From an uncultured Pelagibacteraceae bacterium (GTDB taxonomy: Bacteria > Pseudomonadota > Alphaproteobacteria > Pelagibacterales > Pelagibacteraceae): a DNA stretch of 55,554 nucleotides. The notes beneath the pieces were generated by a model. It searched no databases, had not been told where the DNA came from, and saw only the letters and a list, made by a program, of their open reading frames with translations. Location: positions 1-55,554 of the forward strand of contig CACKHK010000006.1 of NCBI GenBank assembly GCA_902599955.1, given 5' to 3'. Shown piece after piece: positions 36,421-44,486 of this stretch; the first letter of the stretch is position 1; every line of letters starts with the position of its first letter. A program made the position numbers and the translations under genes.

Positions 36421-37080
36421 TTATTTTGAAGGGTCAGGTACTTTTCTTAAATATGGTTTAACAGTTTCCCAACCATCTGGATAAATTTTCTTAGCCTCTT
36501 CATCTTTAACTGCTGGAAGAATAACTACATCTTCACCTTTTTTCCAATTAGCTGGTGTTGCAACTTTATGTTTTGCAGTCAGCTGCATTGAGTCTATGGC
36601 TCTCAAAATTTCATGGAAATTTCTACCTGTAGCCATTGGGTAAGTTAAATAAAGACCAATTCTTTTATCTGGTCTTACAACAAAAATAGTTCTTACAGTC
36701 TCATTATCAACTGCAGTACGACCCATTGATGTTGTCCCTGCATCGGCCTCTAACATATTGAAAAGTTTTGCAACTTTTAAATCTTCATCAGCGATAATAG
36801 GATAATCAGGCATCGTTCCAGATACATCTTTGATATCTTCTAACCATTTTTTGTGATCCTCAACTCCATCTACACTTAGTCCGATTACTTTTACATTTCT
36901 TGCATCAAACTCAGCTTTCATTTGTCCTAATGAACCTAATTCTGTAGTACAAACTGGTGTAAAATCTTTTGGGTGAGAAAATAATACGCCCCAGCTATCT
37001 CCAAGCCACTCATGAAAAGAGATATCTCCTTCAGTAGTTTTGCATTGAAAGTCAGGACACATACTGTTTATTTTTAACAT
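36421..37080 (-). CDS. 1-Cys peroxiredoxin, Prx6 type
   Basis: 219 residues. The peroxidatic cysteine is Cys44 in HPKDFTPVCTTELG, and the long C-terminal extension typical of Prx6 is present, including PANWKKGEDVVILPAV and a closing YLRKVPDPS. No second redox cysteine of a 2-Cys type is evident. It reduces hydroperoxides in the cytoplasm. AAGGAGAG precedes the ATG. It diverges from the sulfide:quinone oxidoreductase gene, and a shared response to reactive sulfur or oxygen is conceivable. Confidence 0.93.
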   Translation of the reverse strand: MLKINSMCPDFQCKTTEGDISFHEWLGDSWGVLFSHPKDFTPVCTTELGSLGQMKAEFDARNVKVIGLSVDGVEDHKKWLEDIKDVSGTMPDYPIIADEDLKVAKLFNMLEADAGTTSMGRTAVDNETVRTIFVVRPDKRIGLYLTYPMATGRNFHEILRAIDSMQLTAKHKVATPANWKKGEDVVILPAVKDEEAKKIYPDGWETVKPYLRKVPDPSK

Positions 37081-37211
37081 TCTTCACTCTCCTTTTAATT
37101 AATTAGAACCATTATAAATTATTGATTAGGTTTATCAACGATATTTAAGTTTGAAAAAACAACTTATAAGACGTGTATCTTAAGCAAATTATAAGTGTTA
37201 GGTTTTTTGAT

Positions 37212-38453
37212 ATGAATAACTCTAATCACTCAAACATTTTGATTATCGGTGGCGGATGCGCTGGTATATCAGTTGCCACAAGACTAAAAAGTTTAAAGTC
37301 TGACTTATCAATATCAATTATAGAACCTTCGGAAAAATCATTATATCAAGCAGCATGGACTTTAGTAGGTGCAGGTGCTTATGATGTAAACAGCACTATA
37401 AAACCAATGTCATCTGTAATGCCTAGTTATGTTAATTGGATTAAAGAATATGCTGAAAGTTTTTCTCCAGAGTCTAATTCTGTAAAGACTTCAGGTGGTG
37501 AATATTCTTATGATTATTTAGTAGTTTGTCCTGGTCTAAAAATTAACTTTGATGGAGTGGCAGGGTTAAAAGAAACTTTAGGAAAAAATAATGTTTGTAC
37601 CAATTACAGTTCAGATATGGCTGTTTATACTTGGGAATGTTTAAAGAATTTGCAGGGAGGAACTTTACTATTTACTGAGCCTCCAATGCCAATTAAATGT
37701 GCTGGTGCTCCGCAAAAAATTGCTTATTTAGCTGCAGATCACATGAAAAAAAAAGGTGCTCTTAAAGATAGTAATTTAGAATTTTTGTGTGCAAAGCCTG
37801 TAATATTTGGTGTGCCTCATTTTCAAGGGCCACTAAATGAAATTTGTGACTCATATGGAATTAAAAGAAGTTTTCAACATAATTTAATTTCAATTAATGG
37901 TGAAGCAAAAGAAGCTGTATTCAAACAATCAGATAAAGATGGAAATACAAAAGAAGTAACAAGAAAATTTGATTTTATACATGTTACACCACCTCAAACT
38001 GCACCTGAATTTATAAAAAATAGTCCATTAGCTGATGCTGGTGGATGGGTTGATGTAGATCATAAAGAAGGGACATTAAGACATACTAAATATGAAAATA
38101 TTTACAGTTTAGGAGATGTAATGAATGCACCTAATGCAAAAACAGGTGCAGCAGTAAGAAAACAAGCACCGATAGTTGCTCATAACATTGTAAAAGATAT
38201 TAATAAATCATCTGAAGCATATAGACTTTACGATGGATACGGAGCTTGTCCTCTAACAGTTGCATATGGAAAAGTAATGTTAGCTGAATTTTGTTATGGA
38301 GGAAAAGTTACTCCAAGCTTTCCTTTTGATCCTACAAAACCAAGTTCAATGTACTGGCAAATGAAATTTAGACTTTTTCCTTGGTTGCAATGGAATGTGA
38401 TGTTTAAAGGAAAAGAATGGAGCAAGCCTAATCATAAAGCTATTGAAAATTAG
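37212..38453 (+). CDS. sqr: Sulfide:quinone oxidoreductase, SQRDL-like (type II)
   Basis: 413 residues from ATG 37212. The FAD site is ILIIGGGCAGISVATRL. Family-specific segments are PPMPIKCAGAPQKIAYLAADH (key IKCAGAPQKIAY), HVTPPQTAPEF, a WVDVDH stretch, and GDVMNAPNAKTGAAVRKQAP. The C-terminal YDGYGACPLTVAYGKVMLAEF matches mitochondrial-type SQR. It oxidises sulfide to a persulfide and passes electrons to quinone at the inner membrane. It is followed by a persulfide dioxygenase gene, its usual metabolic partner. Confidence 0.9.
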   Translation: MNNSNHSNILIIGGGCAGISVATRLKSLKSDLSISIIEPSEKSLYQAAWTLVGAGAYDVNSTIKPMSSVMPSYVNWIKEYAESFSPESNSVKTSGGEYSYDYLVVCPGLKINFDGVAGLKETLGKNNVCTNYSSDMAVYTWECLKNLQGGTLLFTEPPMPIKCAGAPQKIAYLAADHMKKKGALKDSNLEFLCAKPVIFGVPHFQGPLNEICDSYGIKRSFQHNLISINGEAKEAVFKQSDKDGNTKEVTRKFDFIHVTPPQTAPEFIKNSPLADAGGWVDVDHKEGTLRHTKYENIYSLGDVMNAPNAKTGAAVRKQAPIVAHNIVKDINKSSEAYRLYDGYGACPLTVAYGKVMLAEFCYGGKVTPSFPFDPTKPSSMYWQMKFRLFPWLQWNVMFKGKEWSKPNHKAIEN

Positions 38454-38488
38454 TATTAATTTTATAAAATTTTAATTATTTTATAATT

Positions 38489-39181
38489 ATGATTTTCGAA
38501 CAACTATTTGATACTAAATCCTCAACATACACTTATATCATTTCTAGTGGAAAAGGACGTGAGGCATTAATCATAGATCCAGTAATTGAGCATACTGATG
38601 AATACATAAAAGTTTTAGAAAATTTAGAATTAAAACTTGTTAAAGTAATTGATACCCATATTCATGCAGATCATGTAACTGGATTAAACGAATTAAACAA
38701 AAGAACAAACTGCACTCGTATAATGGGTGAAAATTCTAAATCTGAAGTTATTGATATTAAATTAAAAGATGAAGAAAATGTAGGCATTGAAAATATTAAC
38801 CTTAAAGCTATTTATACACCTGGTCATACTGACTGTTCTTATAGCTATCTGATGAAAGATAGAGTTTTTACAGGGGATACTCTTTTAATTAATGGAACAG
38901 GCAGAACCGACTTTCAAAATGGCAGTGCTCATGAGGCTTATGAGTCATTATTTGGAAAATTGTTAAAACTTCCTGAAGAAACGCTTGTATACCCTGCCCA
39001 TGATTATAATGGAAAAAAAAATTCAACAATAGGCAATGAAAAGAATAATAATCCTCGATTACAAGTTAGCTCAAAGGAGGAATATGCAGAAATTATGGAT
39101 AATCTTAATCTAGCCAATCCAAAAATGATGGATATAGCAGTTCCTGCAAATCTAAAGGGATTAACGCTTAAAGAACTCTAA
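38489..39181 (+). CDS. Persulfide dioxygenase-like metallo-beta-lactamase-fold protein, ETHE1 family
   Basis: 230 residues. The metal motif THIHADHVTGLNEL lies near residue 58, then TPGHTDCSYSYL, FTGDTLLINGTGRTDFQNGS and YPAHDYNGKKNSTIGNEK. This set is the ETHE1/Blh pattern: a mononuclear iron enzyme that oxidises glutathione persulfide to sulfite. The rhodanese domain seen in some fusions is absent. Placed 35 bases after SQR, it completes a sulfide oxidation pair. Confidence 0.9.
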   Translation: MIFEQLFDTKSSTYTYIISSGKGREALIIDPVIEHTDEYIKVLENLELKLVKVIDTHIHADHVTGLNELNKRTNCTRIMGENSKSEVIDIKLKDEENVGIENINLKAIYTPGHTDCSYSYLMKDRVFTGDTLLINGTGRTDFQNGSAHEAYESLFGKLLKLPEETLVYPAHDYNGKKNSTIGNEKNNNPRLQVSSKEEYAEIMDNLNLANPKMMDIAVPANLKGLTLKEL

Positions 39182-39235
39182 AATCAGGGGTATTATTAGT
39201 ATTGTTTTTAAAAAATATACAATTATATAACTTCT

Positions 39236-39346
39236 ATGGCATGCAATAATATACACTGTAAATGTAAAGACTGTTCTTGTGACAGATGCGTTTGTAAAAA
39301 CTGTGATTGCAAACCATCATCAGAAAACTGCTGTTGTAACAAGTAG
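39236..39346 (+). CDS. 36-residue peptide with 12 cysteines, metallothionein-like
   Basis: ATG 39236 to TAG 39344-39346. The peptide has Cys at positions 3, 8, 10, 13, 15, 18, 20, 23, 25 and 32-34, i.e. one third of all residues. The core CKCKDCSCDRCVCKNCDC alternates C-x-C and C-x-x-C pairs like metallothioneins, and aromatic residues are absent. So many Cys codons in AT-rich DNA are unlikely by chance. It lies between persulfide dioxygenase and cysE on the same strand. Binding of copper or zinc, or of reactive sulfur, is inferred. The ribosome site is weak. Confidence 0.75.
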   Translation: MACNNIHCKCKDCSCDRCVCKNCDCKPSSENCCCNK

Positions 39347-39376
39347 TTAAATTTTAATAACTAATCTTAAATTAAC

Positions 39377-39958
39377 ATGAATGATTTTTTAGAGTCGATA
39401 ATTAAAAGAGATCCTGCTGCAAGATCAAAGTTGAGTTTAATACTAACTTATCCTGGTGTTAAAGCTGTGTTTTTTCATAGAATTGCTAATTTTTTTTCAA
39501 TTGCAAAATTTCATCTTGTTGCAAGAATAATTTCTCAGTTCTCAAGATTTTTAACAGGCATAGAAATCCATCCAAATGCTAAAATTGGTAAAAATCTTTT
39601 TTTAGATCATGGCATGGGAGTAGTTATTGGGGAAACATCTGATATTGGAGATAATGTTACCATCTATCACATGGCAACATTAGGCGGAATTGCTCCAAGT
39701 ATAAATTCAGATGATCAAAGAAATGTTAAGAGACACCCAACTCTAAAAGAAAATGTTGTTGTAGGATCTGGTGCACAAATACTTGGGCCAGTTGTAGTTG
39801 GTAAAAATGCAAAAATTGGAGCTAATGCTGTTGTTACAAAAGATGTTCCAGAAAATGCAGTAATGGTTGGAATTCCTGCAAAAAATGTTGGAACTGCATC
39901 AGAAGAATTTAAACCCTATGGTGTTGCACCAGGAGGTGATACAAAACTTGATGTATGA
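39377..39958 (+). CDS. cysE: Serine O-acetyltransferase
   Basis: 193 residues, a short form without the long N-terminal helical domain of enteric CysE. The left-handed beta-helix is clear: [36 protein letters not shown] and the [21 protein letters not shown] repeats (each shown in part). The catalytic histidine lies in [11 protein letters not shown]. It makes O-acetylserine for cysteine synthesis. Its TGA overlaps the ATG of cysK (ATGA), so the two are coupled. Confidence 0.92.
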   Translation: MNDFLESIIKRDPAARSKLSLILTYPGVKAVFFHRIANFFSIAKFHLVARIISQFSRFLTGIEIHPNAKIGKNLFLDHGMGVVIGETSDIGDNVTIYHMATLGGIAPSINSDDQRNVKRHPTLKENVVVGSGAQILGPVVVGKNAKIGANAVVTKDVPENAVMVGIPAKNVGTASEEFKPYGVAPGGDTKLDV

Positions 39959-40956
39959 AAACTTTACAAAATAATTTTGTCGAAGCAATAGGAAACACTC
40001 CTTTATTTAAATTAAAAGCCGCATCAGAAATTACTGGTTGTAATATTTATGGAAAAGCAGAGTACCTTAATCCAGGTGGCTCTGTAAAAGATAGAGCAGC
40101 TCTAGCATTAATAAGGGATGCTGAAGAAAAAAAATTAATTTCAAAAGGTGGAACAATTGTTGAAGGAACTGCTGGTAATACTGGAATTGGATTATGTCTT
40201 TTAGGAAATTCTATTGGTTATAAAACTATAATCGTAATGAATGATAATCAAACACAAGAAAAAAAAGATTTATTAAGAAATATTGGGGCTGATTTAAGGT
40301 TAGTTCCACCAAAACCTTATAAAGATGAAAATAACTTTGTTAAATATGCAGGAAGATTGGCTGACAAATTGAAAAGTAGTAACAATCACGGTGTAGTTTG
40401 GGCTAATCAATTTGACAATACAGCCAATTCTAAAGGTCATTATGAAACAACAGGGCCAGAAATATGGGAACAGACTGATGGCAAAATAGATGGTTTTGTA
40501 TGTTCATCTGGTACTGGTGGTACAATTGCAGGTGTAAGTAGTTTTTTAAAAGAAAAGAATAAAGATATTAAAATATATTTATCAGATCCAACAGGTTCCT
40601 CTCTATATAGTTACGTTGAAAATGGTGAATTAAAGAGTGAAGGTGGTTCAATAACTGAAGGTATTGGATCTAGTAGAGTTACTGCTAATTTTGCAAAAGC
40701 ACGTATTGATGGAGCATTTTCAATAAGTGATCATGAGTCTTTACCTGTTTTATTCGATTTAATTGAAAAAGAAGGTTTAAGTTTAGGTACAAGTTGTGGA
40801 GTGAACATTGCTGGAGCAATAAGATTGGGTAAACTTTTAGGACCAGGTAAAACGATTGTCACAATTCTTTGTGATAAATCTGATAAATACAACTCAAAGA
40901 TGTTCAATAAATCTTTTTTAAAAGAAAAAGGTCTTCCCTATCCTCACTGGATATAA
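39955..40956 (+). CDS. cysK: Cysteine synthase A family (O-acetylserine sulfhydrylase)
   Basis: 333 residues. The PLP lysine is Lys45 in [13 protein letters not shown]; the phosphate loop is [11 protein letters not shown] and the substrate loop [10 protein letters not shown]. It joins O-acetylserine and sulfide to make cysteine. Its place behind SQR, persulfide dioxygenase and CysE means sulfide in this cell can either be oxidised or assimilated. SAR11 is known to lack assimilatory sulfate reduction, so sulfide here would come from reduced organic sulfur. Confidence 0.92.
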   Translation: MKTLQNNFVEAIGNTPLFKLKAASEITGCNIYGKAEYLNPGGSVKDRAALALIRDAEEKKLISKGGTIVEGTAGNTGIGLCLLGNSIGYKTIIVMNDNQTQEKKDLLRNIGADLRLVPPKPYKDENNFVKYAGRLADKLKSSNNHGVVWANQFDNTANSKGHYETTGPEIWEQTDGKIDGFVCSSGTGGTIAGVSSFLKEKNKDIKIYLSDPTGSSLYSYVENGELKSEGGSITEGIGSSRVTANFAKARIDGAFSISDHESLPVLFDLIEKEGLSLGTSCGVNIAGAIRLGKLLGPGKTIVTILCDKSDKYNSKMFNKSFLKEKGLPYPHWI

Positions 40957-40972
40957 TCACGCATAGCAGTAC

Positions 40973-41005
40973 TGTAATAAATTCATTACATTTCTATCAT
41001 ATAAT
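40973..41005 (+). promoter_or_regulatory. Palindromic operator plus -10 box upstream of the small-protein operon
   Basis: TGTAATAAATTCATTACA (40973-40990) is an 18-base inverted repeat with 8 of 9 pairs matching. It covers the place where a -35 element would sit for the TATAAT at 41000-41005. The first gene begins at 41041 with a strong GGAG ribosome site. The layout is that of a repressor (MarR, TetR or GntR size) blocking the promoter. No regulator gene is adjacent. Confidence 0.55.
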
Positions 41006-41040
41006 AACTCTAATATAACAATTAATTTAAAGGAGAAACT

Positions 41041-41424
41041 ATGGACGTAAAAGAGCAAACTAAAAAAGCATATGAACTATTTGGTTCAGGAGATATGGAA
41101 ACATTTTTTAATGATATGATCGATGATGAAATCGTTTGGACTTTTCCAGGTAAAGAAGGTGTACATCCACTTTCTGGAGTTCACAAAGGGAAACAAGCTA
41201 TGATGGCTGCAATGTCTAAAATCCCAGCTACTTGGCCAAATTTCCATTTAAAAGTTTTAGATATGATAAGTGAAGGAAATAAAGTTTTTGCAAGAGTTCA
41301 TGCAACTGCGGATAACATGGATACTATGTTTGGTCACTATTTTGAAGTAAGTGATGAGGGAAAAACTAAAGTTATGATGACTTTTGATGATACGCTTAGC
41401 ATGTTCAATGCAATGAAGAAGTAA
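41041..41424 (+). CDS. NTF2/SnoaL-like protein
   Basis: 127 residues. Pattern of a SnoaL-type cone fold: an N-terminal helix with the AYELFGSGDMETFFNDM signature, then DDEIVWTFPGKEGVHPLSGVHKG and beta-strands carrying MISEGNKVFARVHATA (key parts shown). Members are isomerases, dehydratases or ligand-binding proteins; the pocket residues do not identify a reaction. It is the first gene of a run of small genes, with AAAGGAGAAACT before ATG. Confidence 0.8.
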   Translation: MDVKEQTKKAYELFGSGDMETFFNDMIDDEIVWTFPGKEGVHPLSGVHKGKQAMMAAMSKIPATWPNFHLKVLDMISEGNKVFARVHATADNMDTMFGHYFEVSDEGKTKVMMTFDDTLSMFNAMKK

Positions 41425-41432
41425 GGAACAAT

Positions 41433-41762
41433 ATGTCAATTTTAGAAAAACTTAATAAAGCAATCATGGAAAAAGATGGTGCAGCAGCAGCTGAGATTAT
41501 TCATGATGATTATAAGAGATATTCTCATCTTCAGGGAGCCTATACTGAAAGTGGAAAAACAGGTATGATTGAAGCAATTAACAAAGGTTTCATGAAAGTT
41601 GATAAATATAGAATTTTATATGAAAACGATGAAATAGGTTTTGATCATTCTATTGTTACTTATGCCGAAGATGGAAATAAAGAGGCTTTAATGTGTTATT
41701 GGAAATTTAAAGATGGTAAAATCATTGAACTCGAAACAGGCGCAACCAAAATACCAAAATAA
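41433..41762 (+). CDS. NTF2/SnoaL-like protein, paralogue of 44487-44807
   Basis: 109 residues starting MSILEKLNKAIMEKD. It shares the start (MSILEK), the IHDDY/LHDDF block, YENDE(I/V)G, and the LETGAT..PK ending with the protein encoded at 44487-44807, so the two arose by duplication within the operon. The fold is a short NTF2-like cone. No enzyme signature is recognised. It begins 8 bases after the preceding stop, with AAGGA upstream. Confidence 0.75.
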   Translation: MSILEKLNKAIMEKDGAAAAEIIHDDYKRYSHLQGAYTESGKTGMIEAINKGFMKVDKYRILYENDEIGFDHSIVTYAEDGNKEALMCYWKFKDGKIIELETGATKIPK

Positions 41763-41788
41763 TTATAAACTAACAGAAGGAGTTTAAT

Positions 41789-42139
41789 ATGAGTAGTATT
41801 GAAGTTAAAACCTTTGATAAAGCAGATGAGGTAGTTGATAAGTTTAATAATGCTAAAATAGAAGCAGTTAAAGTAGGCGGTCAAAGAGTAGTTAGATTAC
41901 ATTTAAAACCAGGATGGAAATGGTCTACAGATGTTAAGCCACATATTGGAACTGACAGTTGTCAGGCAAACCATATTGGAATTATCACAAAGGGATCTGT
42001 TTGTGCAAAACACGATGATGGAACAGAGGTTACATATAAAGCAGGAGATTCTTACTCCGTAACACCAGGTCATGACGCTTGGGTAGTTGGCAATGAACCT
42101 GTTGAAGCATATGAGTTTGCCGGGGTTTGGGGAGAATAA
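41789..42139 (+). CDS. Cupin-fold protein
   Basis: 116 residues. The cupin barrel is suggested by LHLKPGWKWSTDVKPHIGTD, the CQANHIGIITKGSVCAKHDDG strand-turn region (key NHIGIITKGS) and AGDSYSVTPGHDAWVVGNEP. Histidines in NH and PGHDAWV positions could bind a metal. It might bind a small ligand or act as an isomerase or oxygenase. AGAAGGAG precedes the start, and the next gene begins 1 base after its stop. Confidence 0.75.
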   Translation: MSSIEVKTFDKADEVVDKFNNAKIEAVKVGGQRVVRLHLKPGWKWSTDVKPHIGTDSCQANHIGIITKGSVCAKHDDGTEVTYKAGDSYSVTPGHDAWVVGNEPVEAYEFAGVWGE

Positions 42140-42140
42140 A

Positions 42141-42410
42141 ATGGTAAAAATGGTTGGTAACTTTGAAGTAAAAGACTGGGCTCACTGGAAAAAAATGTTT
42201 GATGAGCACTCTGGTCCTAGGGAAGCAGCAGGTATTAAAACTATTTACGTAGGTAATGAAATAGAAAATCCAAATAAAGTACATATTGTGATGGAAACAC
42301 CAGCAGCAGACACTATGCAAAAATTTATGCAGAATCCAGAGAATGCTAAAGTAATTGCGGAATCTGGTCATAAACAAGAGACAACAGTAATGAGCGTTTG
42401 CTCAGATTAA
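42141..42410 (+). CDS. Small alpha/beta-barrel-like protein (ABM/DUF3764-like)
   Basis: 89 residues from ATG 42141, directly after the cupin stop. The pattern MVKMVGNFEVKDWAHWKKMF, then GIKTIYVGNEIENPNKVHIVME and a helix AAADTM-like region reads beta-alpha-beta-beta-alpha-beta, the dimeric ferredoxin-like fold of antibiotic-biosynthesis monooxygenase relatives. No catalytic residue set is recognisable. GGGAGAAT lies just upstream within the cupin 3' end. Confidence 0.65.
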   Translation: MVKMVGNFEVKDWAHWKKMFDEHSGPREAAGIKTIYVGNEIENPNKVHIVMETPAADTMQKFMQNPENAKVIAESGHKQETTVMSVCSD

Positions 42411-42435
42411 ATTAGCAAAAAAAAGGAGATATATT

Positions 42436-42729
42436 ATGTTTGTAAAAATAGAACAAAAACTCTCAAAAGGTTTTAATTCTTGGAAGGAAATGATGCTTGC
42501 AAATAGTGAGAAACTTAAAAAGTATGGAATGACTATAGCTTTTGCAGGTGCAGATAAAGAAGATGATAATGCTATGACTGTAGTTATTCATTTTGAATCA
42601 CCTGAGGGCTTAAAAGGTTTTGGTGGAGATGCAGAACTAACTCAAGCAAGAATAGATTCTGGAGTAATAATGGACCAATCTAAAATGACCATGATGACTG
42701 ATGAATCTGTGATGAACCACAAAGGATAA
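42436..42729 (+). CDS. Small alpha/beta-barrel-like protein
   Basis: 97 residues. FVKIEQKLSKGFNSWKEMM, then GMTIAFAGADKEDDNAMTVV and a helix FESPEGLKGFGGDAELTQ suggest the same ferredoxin-like topology as the preceding protein, with which it shares the W-K-x-M helix start and a VV(I)HFE(S)-like central strand. It is methionine-rich toward the end (MDQSKMTMMTDESVM), which might mean metal binding or nothing. AAAAGGAG precedes the ATG. Function unknown. Confidence 0.65.
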   Translation: MFVKIEQKLSKGFNSWKEMMLANSEKLKKYGMTIAFAGADKEDDNAMTVVIHFESPEGLKGFGGDAELTQARIDSGVIMDQSKMTMMTDESVMNHKG

Positions 42730-42734
42730 TTCTA

Positions 42735-43220
42735 ATGATGAAAAAAATATATGTAATTATGTTGTTTTTAATATTTACAACATCAAGTTTTGCAGACGGT
42801 CATAAAGGAAAAATTGATCTTAAAGGTTTTATTGTTGGAGATAACAAATTTCTTACTGATAACGAGGGTAACTTTTTAACTTTTACTTACGATGGAGTTG
42901 GAGGATTAATGGCAGTCGAAGGTACAACATTCATGGATAATGCTTCACAATATTGTCTTGGCGCAGGCACAATCCCAGGAAAGGGATTTGAAATGGGACA
43001 CTGTAAAATAAATCAAATGGATGGGGATACTATTTTTACATACTACGAAATTCCACTTGGAGACTCAATGAATGGTACATTTAAATGTTTAGGGGGAACA
43101 GGAAAATATAAAGGAATAGAATGTAGTGGCTGAACAGGGTACACACCAATTAACTCAGCCCAAGAAAATAAATTTGCCTCATCAATTTATTTTAAAGGTG
43201 GATATTCTTTAATGAAATAA
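42735..43220 (+). pseudogene. Secreted small protein with an in-frame TGA (TGG to TGA or readthrough)
   Basis: The frame starts at 42735 with a signal peptide (FTTSSFADGHKG) and runs 132 codons to TGA at 43131-43133. The same frame then continues for 28 more codons (TGYTPINSAQENKFASSIYF and onward) to TAA at 43218-43220. Without the extension an unusual 140-base gap would separate it from the next gene in an operon of tiny gaps. The residue at the TGA would plausibly be Trp (SG-W-TG). Four cysteines suggest disulfides in the periplasm. Family not recognised. Confidence 0.6.
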
Positions 43221-43273
43221 TTGAATAATCATAAGATTGATTTAAAATACGAAATAAAAAAAAGGAGAAAAAA

Positions 43274-43561
43274 ATGAAATATTATATGGTAACTCACACT
43301 TTTAAATCTAAAGAAATGAAAGACAAATTTAACGAGGTTTTAGGCGGCATGTCCAGAGAAGATATGATTAAATCTTCCACTAGCGATAAAGCTAAATGCC
43401 AAATGACATATTACACTCCAGGTGATACTATGACAATGTTTTGTCATTGGATGGCAGAAAGTACTGATGCTATTAATGAACAGCTTACTCAGATGAATGA
43501 TTTTTTTGAACCTCACCAATTTACTGAGGTTAAAGAAGAAGTTTTCGATTTTAACAAATAG
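43274..43561 (+). CDS. Small alpha/beta-barrel-like protein, DUF3303-like
   Basis: 95 residues. MKYYMVTHTFKSKEMKDKF starts a beta-alpha unit; KCQMTYYTPGDTMTMFCHWM forms the central hairpin; a long acidic helix TDAINEQLTQMNDFFEPHQF follows. The YMV(T)HTF start and the MFCHW(M)AES strand resemble DUF3303-type proteins. AAAAAGGAG precedes the ATG. Function unknown. Confidence 0.7.
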   Translation: MKYYMVTHTFKSKEMKDKFNEVLGGMSREDMIKSSTSDKAKCQMTYYTPGDTMTMFCHWMAESTDAINEQLTQMNDFFEPHQFTEVKEEVFDFNK

Positions 43562-43570
43562 GAGGAAAAA

Positions 43571-43861
43571 ATGGAAAAAGAAGTTTTAGTGATCGTAGAT
43601 TTGAAAGAAGGAAAACTTGAAAAATTTATGGGATGGATGCAATCAGATGAGGGTATGAGTGTAAGAAAATCAGCAGCTCATCCAGAAAAAACTATAGGAG
43701 CAGTAAAGCCAGATAAAAGTGGCGTAATGTTTAAGGTATTTGTTCATAATATGGAAAAAATGAAAGAACTAATATCTGGTACACATCCAGTTGGAAAGGA
43801 AATTTACGATGAATGTGTTATCAAAATGACTGCTTGGGATTTAACAAAGGTTGAAATGTAA
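43571..43861 (+). CDS. Small alpha/beta-barrel-like protein
   Basis: 96 residues. EKEVLVIVDLKEGKLEKFMG opens with a strand and helix, KTIGAVKPDKSGVMFKVFVH is the central hairpin and NMEKMKELISGTHPVGKEIY the second helix, again a ferredoxin-like layout. TAGGAGGAAAAA before the ATG is nearly the full anti-Shine-Dalgarno complement. It ends one base before the next start region. Function unknown. Confidence 0.65.
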   Translation: MEKEVLVIVDLKEGKLEKFMGWMQSDEGMSVRKSAAHPEKTIGAVKPDKSGVMFKVFVHNMEKMKELISGTHPVGKEIYDECVIKMTAWDLTKVEM

Positions 43862-43862
43862 T

Positions 43863-44186
43863 ATGGCGAAATTTTATTTGGTTGGCAAAATAAGTGCAGA
43901 ATTAATGAAAAGAATGCAAAATGATCCAACTGCAGATAGATATGCATCGACTAAGAAAGTTACTGAGGCGGCTGGTTTAAAATTGATCAGCTATGAATGG
44001 GTAAGAGGTAGATTTGATGTTATCTCATGTGTCGAGGGAGATTATGAACAAGCACTTTCCTTGAAGATTGCATTTAAAAATTCAGGTCTTATGGATGATT
44101 TGATGGTACATGAAGTTATTGACTACAATAAAGCTTTTCAAAATGCTGCAGATGCCACAAAGTCTGTTATTAAACCAGGAGAATAA
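43863..44186 (+). CDS. GYD-like small alpha/beta protein
   Basis: 107 residues from ATG 43863 (a frame from 43851 would begin inside the previous gene). MAKFYLVGKISAELMKRM, then AAGLKLISYEWVRGRFDVIS and ALSLKIAFKNSGLMDDLMVH resemble GYD-domain proteins, with a (G)RFDVI(S)CVEGDY strand in place of the usual G-x-YD motif. It likely forms a dimer or larger ring. The ribosome site is poor, so translation is probably coupled to the preceding gene, whose stop overlaps this region. Confidence 0.7.
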   Translation: MAKFYLVGKISAELMKRMQNDPTADRYASTKKVTEAAGLKLISYEWVRGRFDVISCVEGDYEQALSLKIAFKNSGLMDDLMVHEVIDYNKAFQNAADATKSVIKPGE

Positions 44187-44188
44187 TT

Positions 44189-44476
44189 ATGAGTGGTTAT
44201 GCGATCTTTAACCTTAATGTTAACAATCCAGAAAATTATAAGGAATACATAGACAAAGTTAAACCCACTGCAGAAAAATTTGGTGGAGAGTATCTTGTGA
44301 GAGGTGGTACTAGCGAGACTATTGAAGGGTCATGGCAACATCCAAGGACAGTTGTGATAAAATTTCCAAGTTACGAGAAAGCAAAAGAATGGTATAATTC
44401 TGAGGAATATAAACCAATAAAACAAATTCGGTTAGATAACGCAGATTCTAATGGAATGATAATTGAAGGAGTTTAA
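44189..44476 (+). CDS. DUF1330-family protein
   Basis: 95 residues. GYAIFNLNVNNPENYKEYID, GGEYLVRGGTSETIEGSWQH, RTVVIKFPSYEKAKEWYNSE and EYKPIKQIRLDNADSNGMII form the complete DUF1330 pattern (each shown in part), including the conserved R-G-G, P-S and WY-S-EY-K-P elements. Biochemical role in the family is not established. AGGAGAATAATT before the ATG lies in the end of the preceding gene. This is the most confidently recognised of the six barrel-like proteins. Confidence 0.85.
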   Translation: MSGYAIFNLNVNNPENYKEYIDKVKPTAEKFGGEYLVRGGTSETIEGSWQHPRTVVIKFPSYEKAKEWYNSEEYKPIKQIRLDNADSNGMIIEGV

Positions 44477-44486
44477 AGGAGATAAA

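Noticed and set aside
39377-40956. Treating cysE-cysK as horizontally acquired
   Set aside because: Base composition and style match the neighbours, and the ATGA overlap is ordinary for this genome.
42087-42140. Start at 42087 for the small protein after the cupin
   Set aside because: The added residues lie inside the cupin coding region; ATG 42141 directly after the cupin stop suits the family length.
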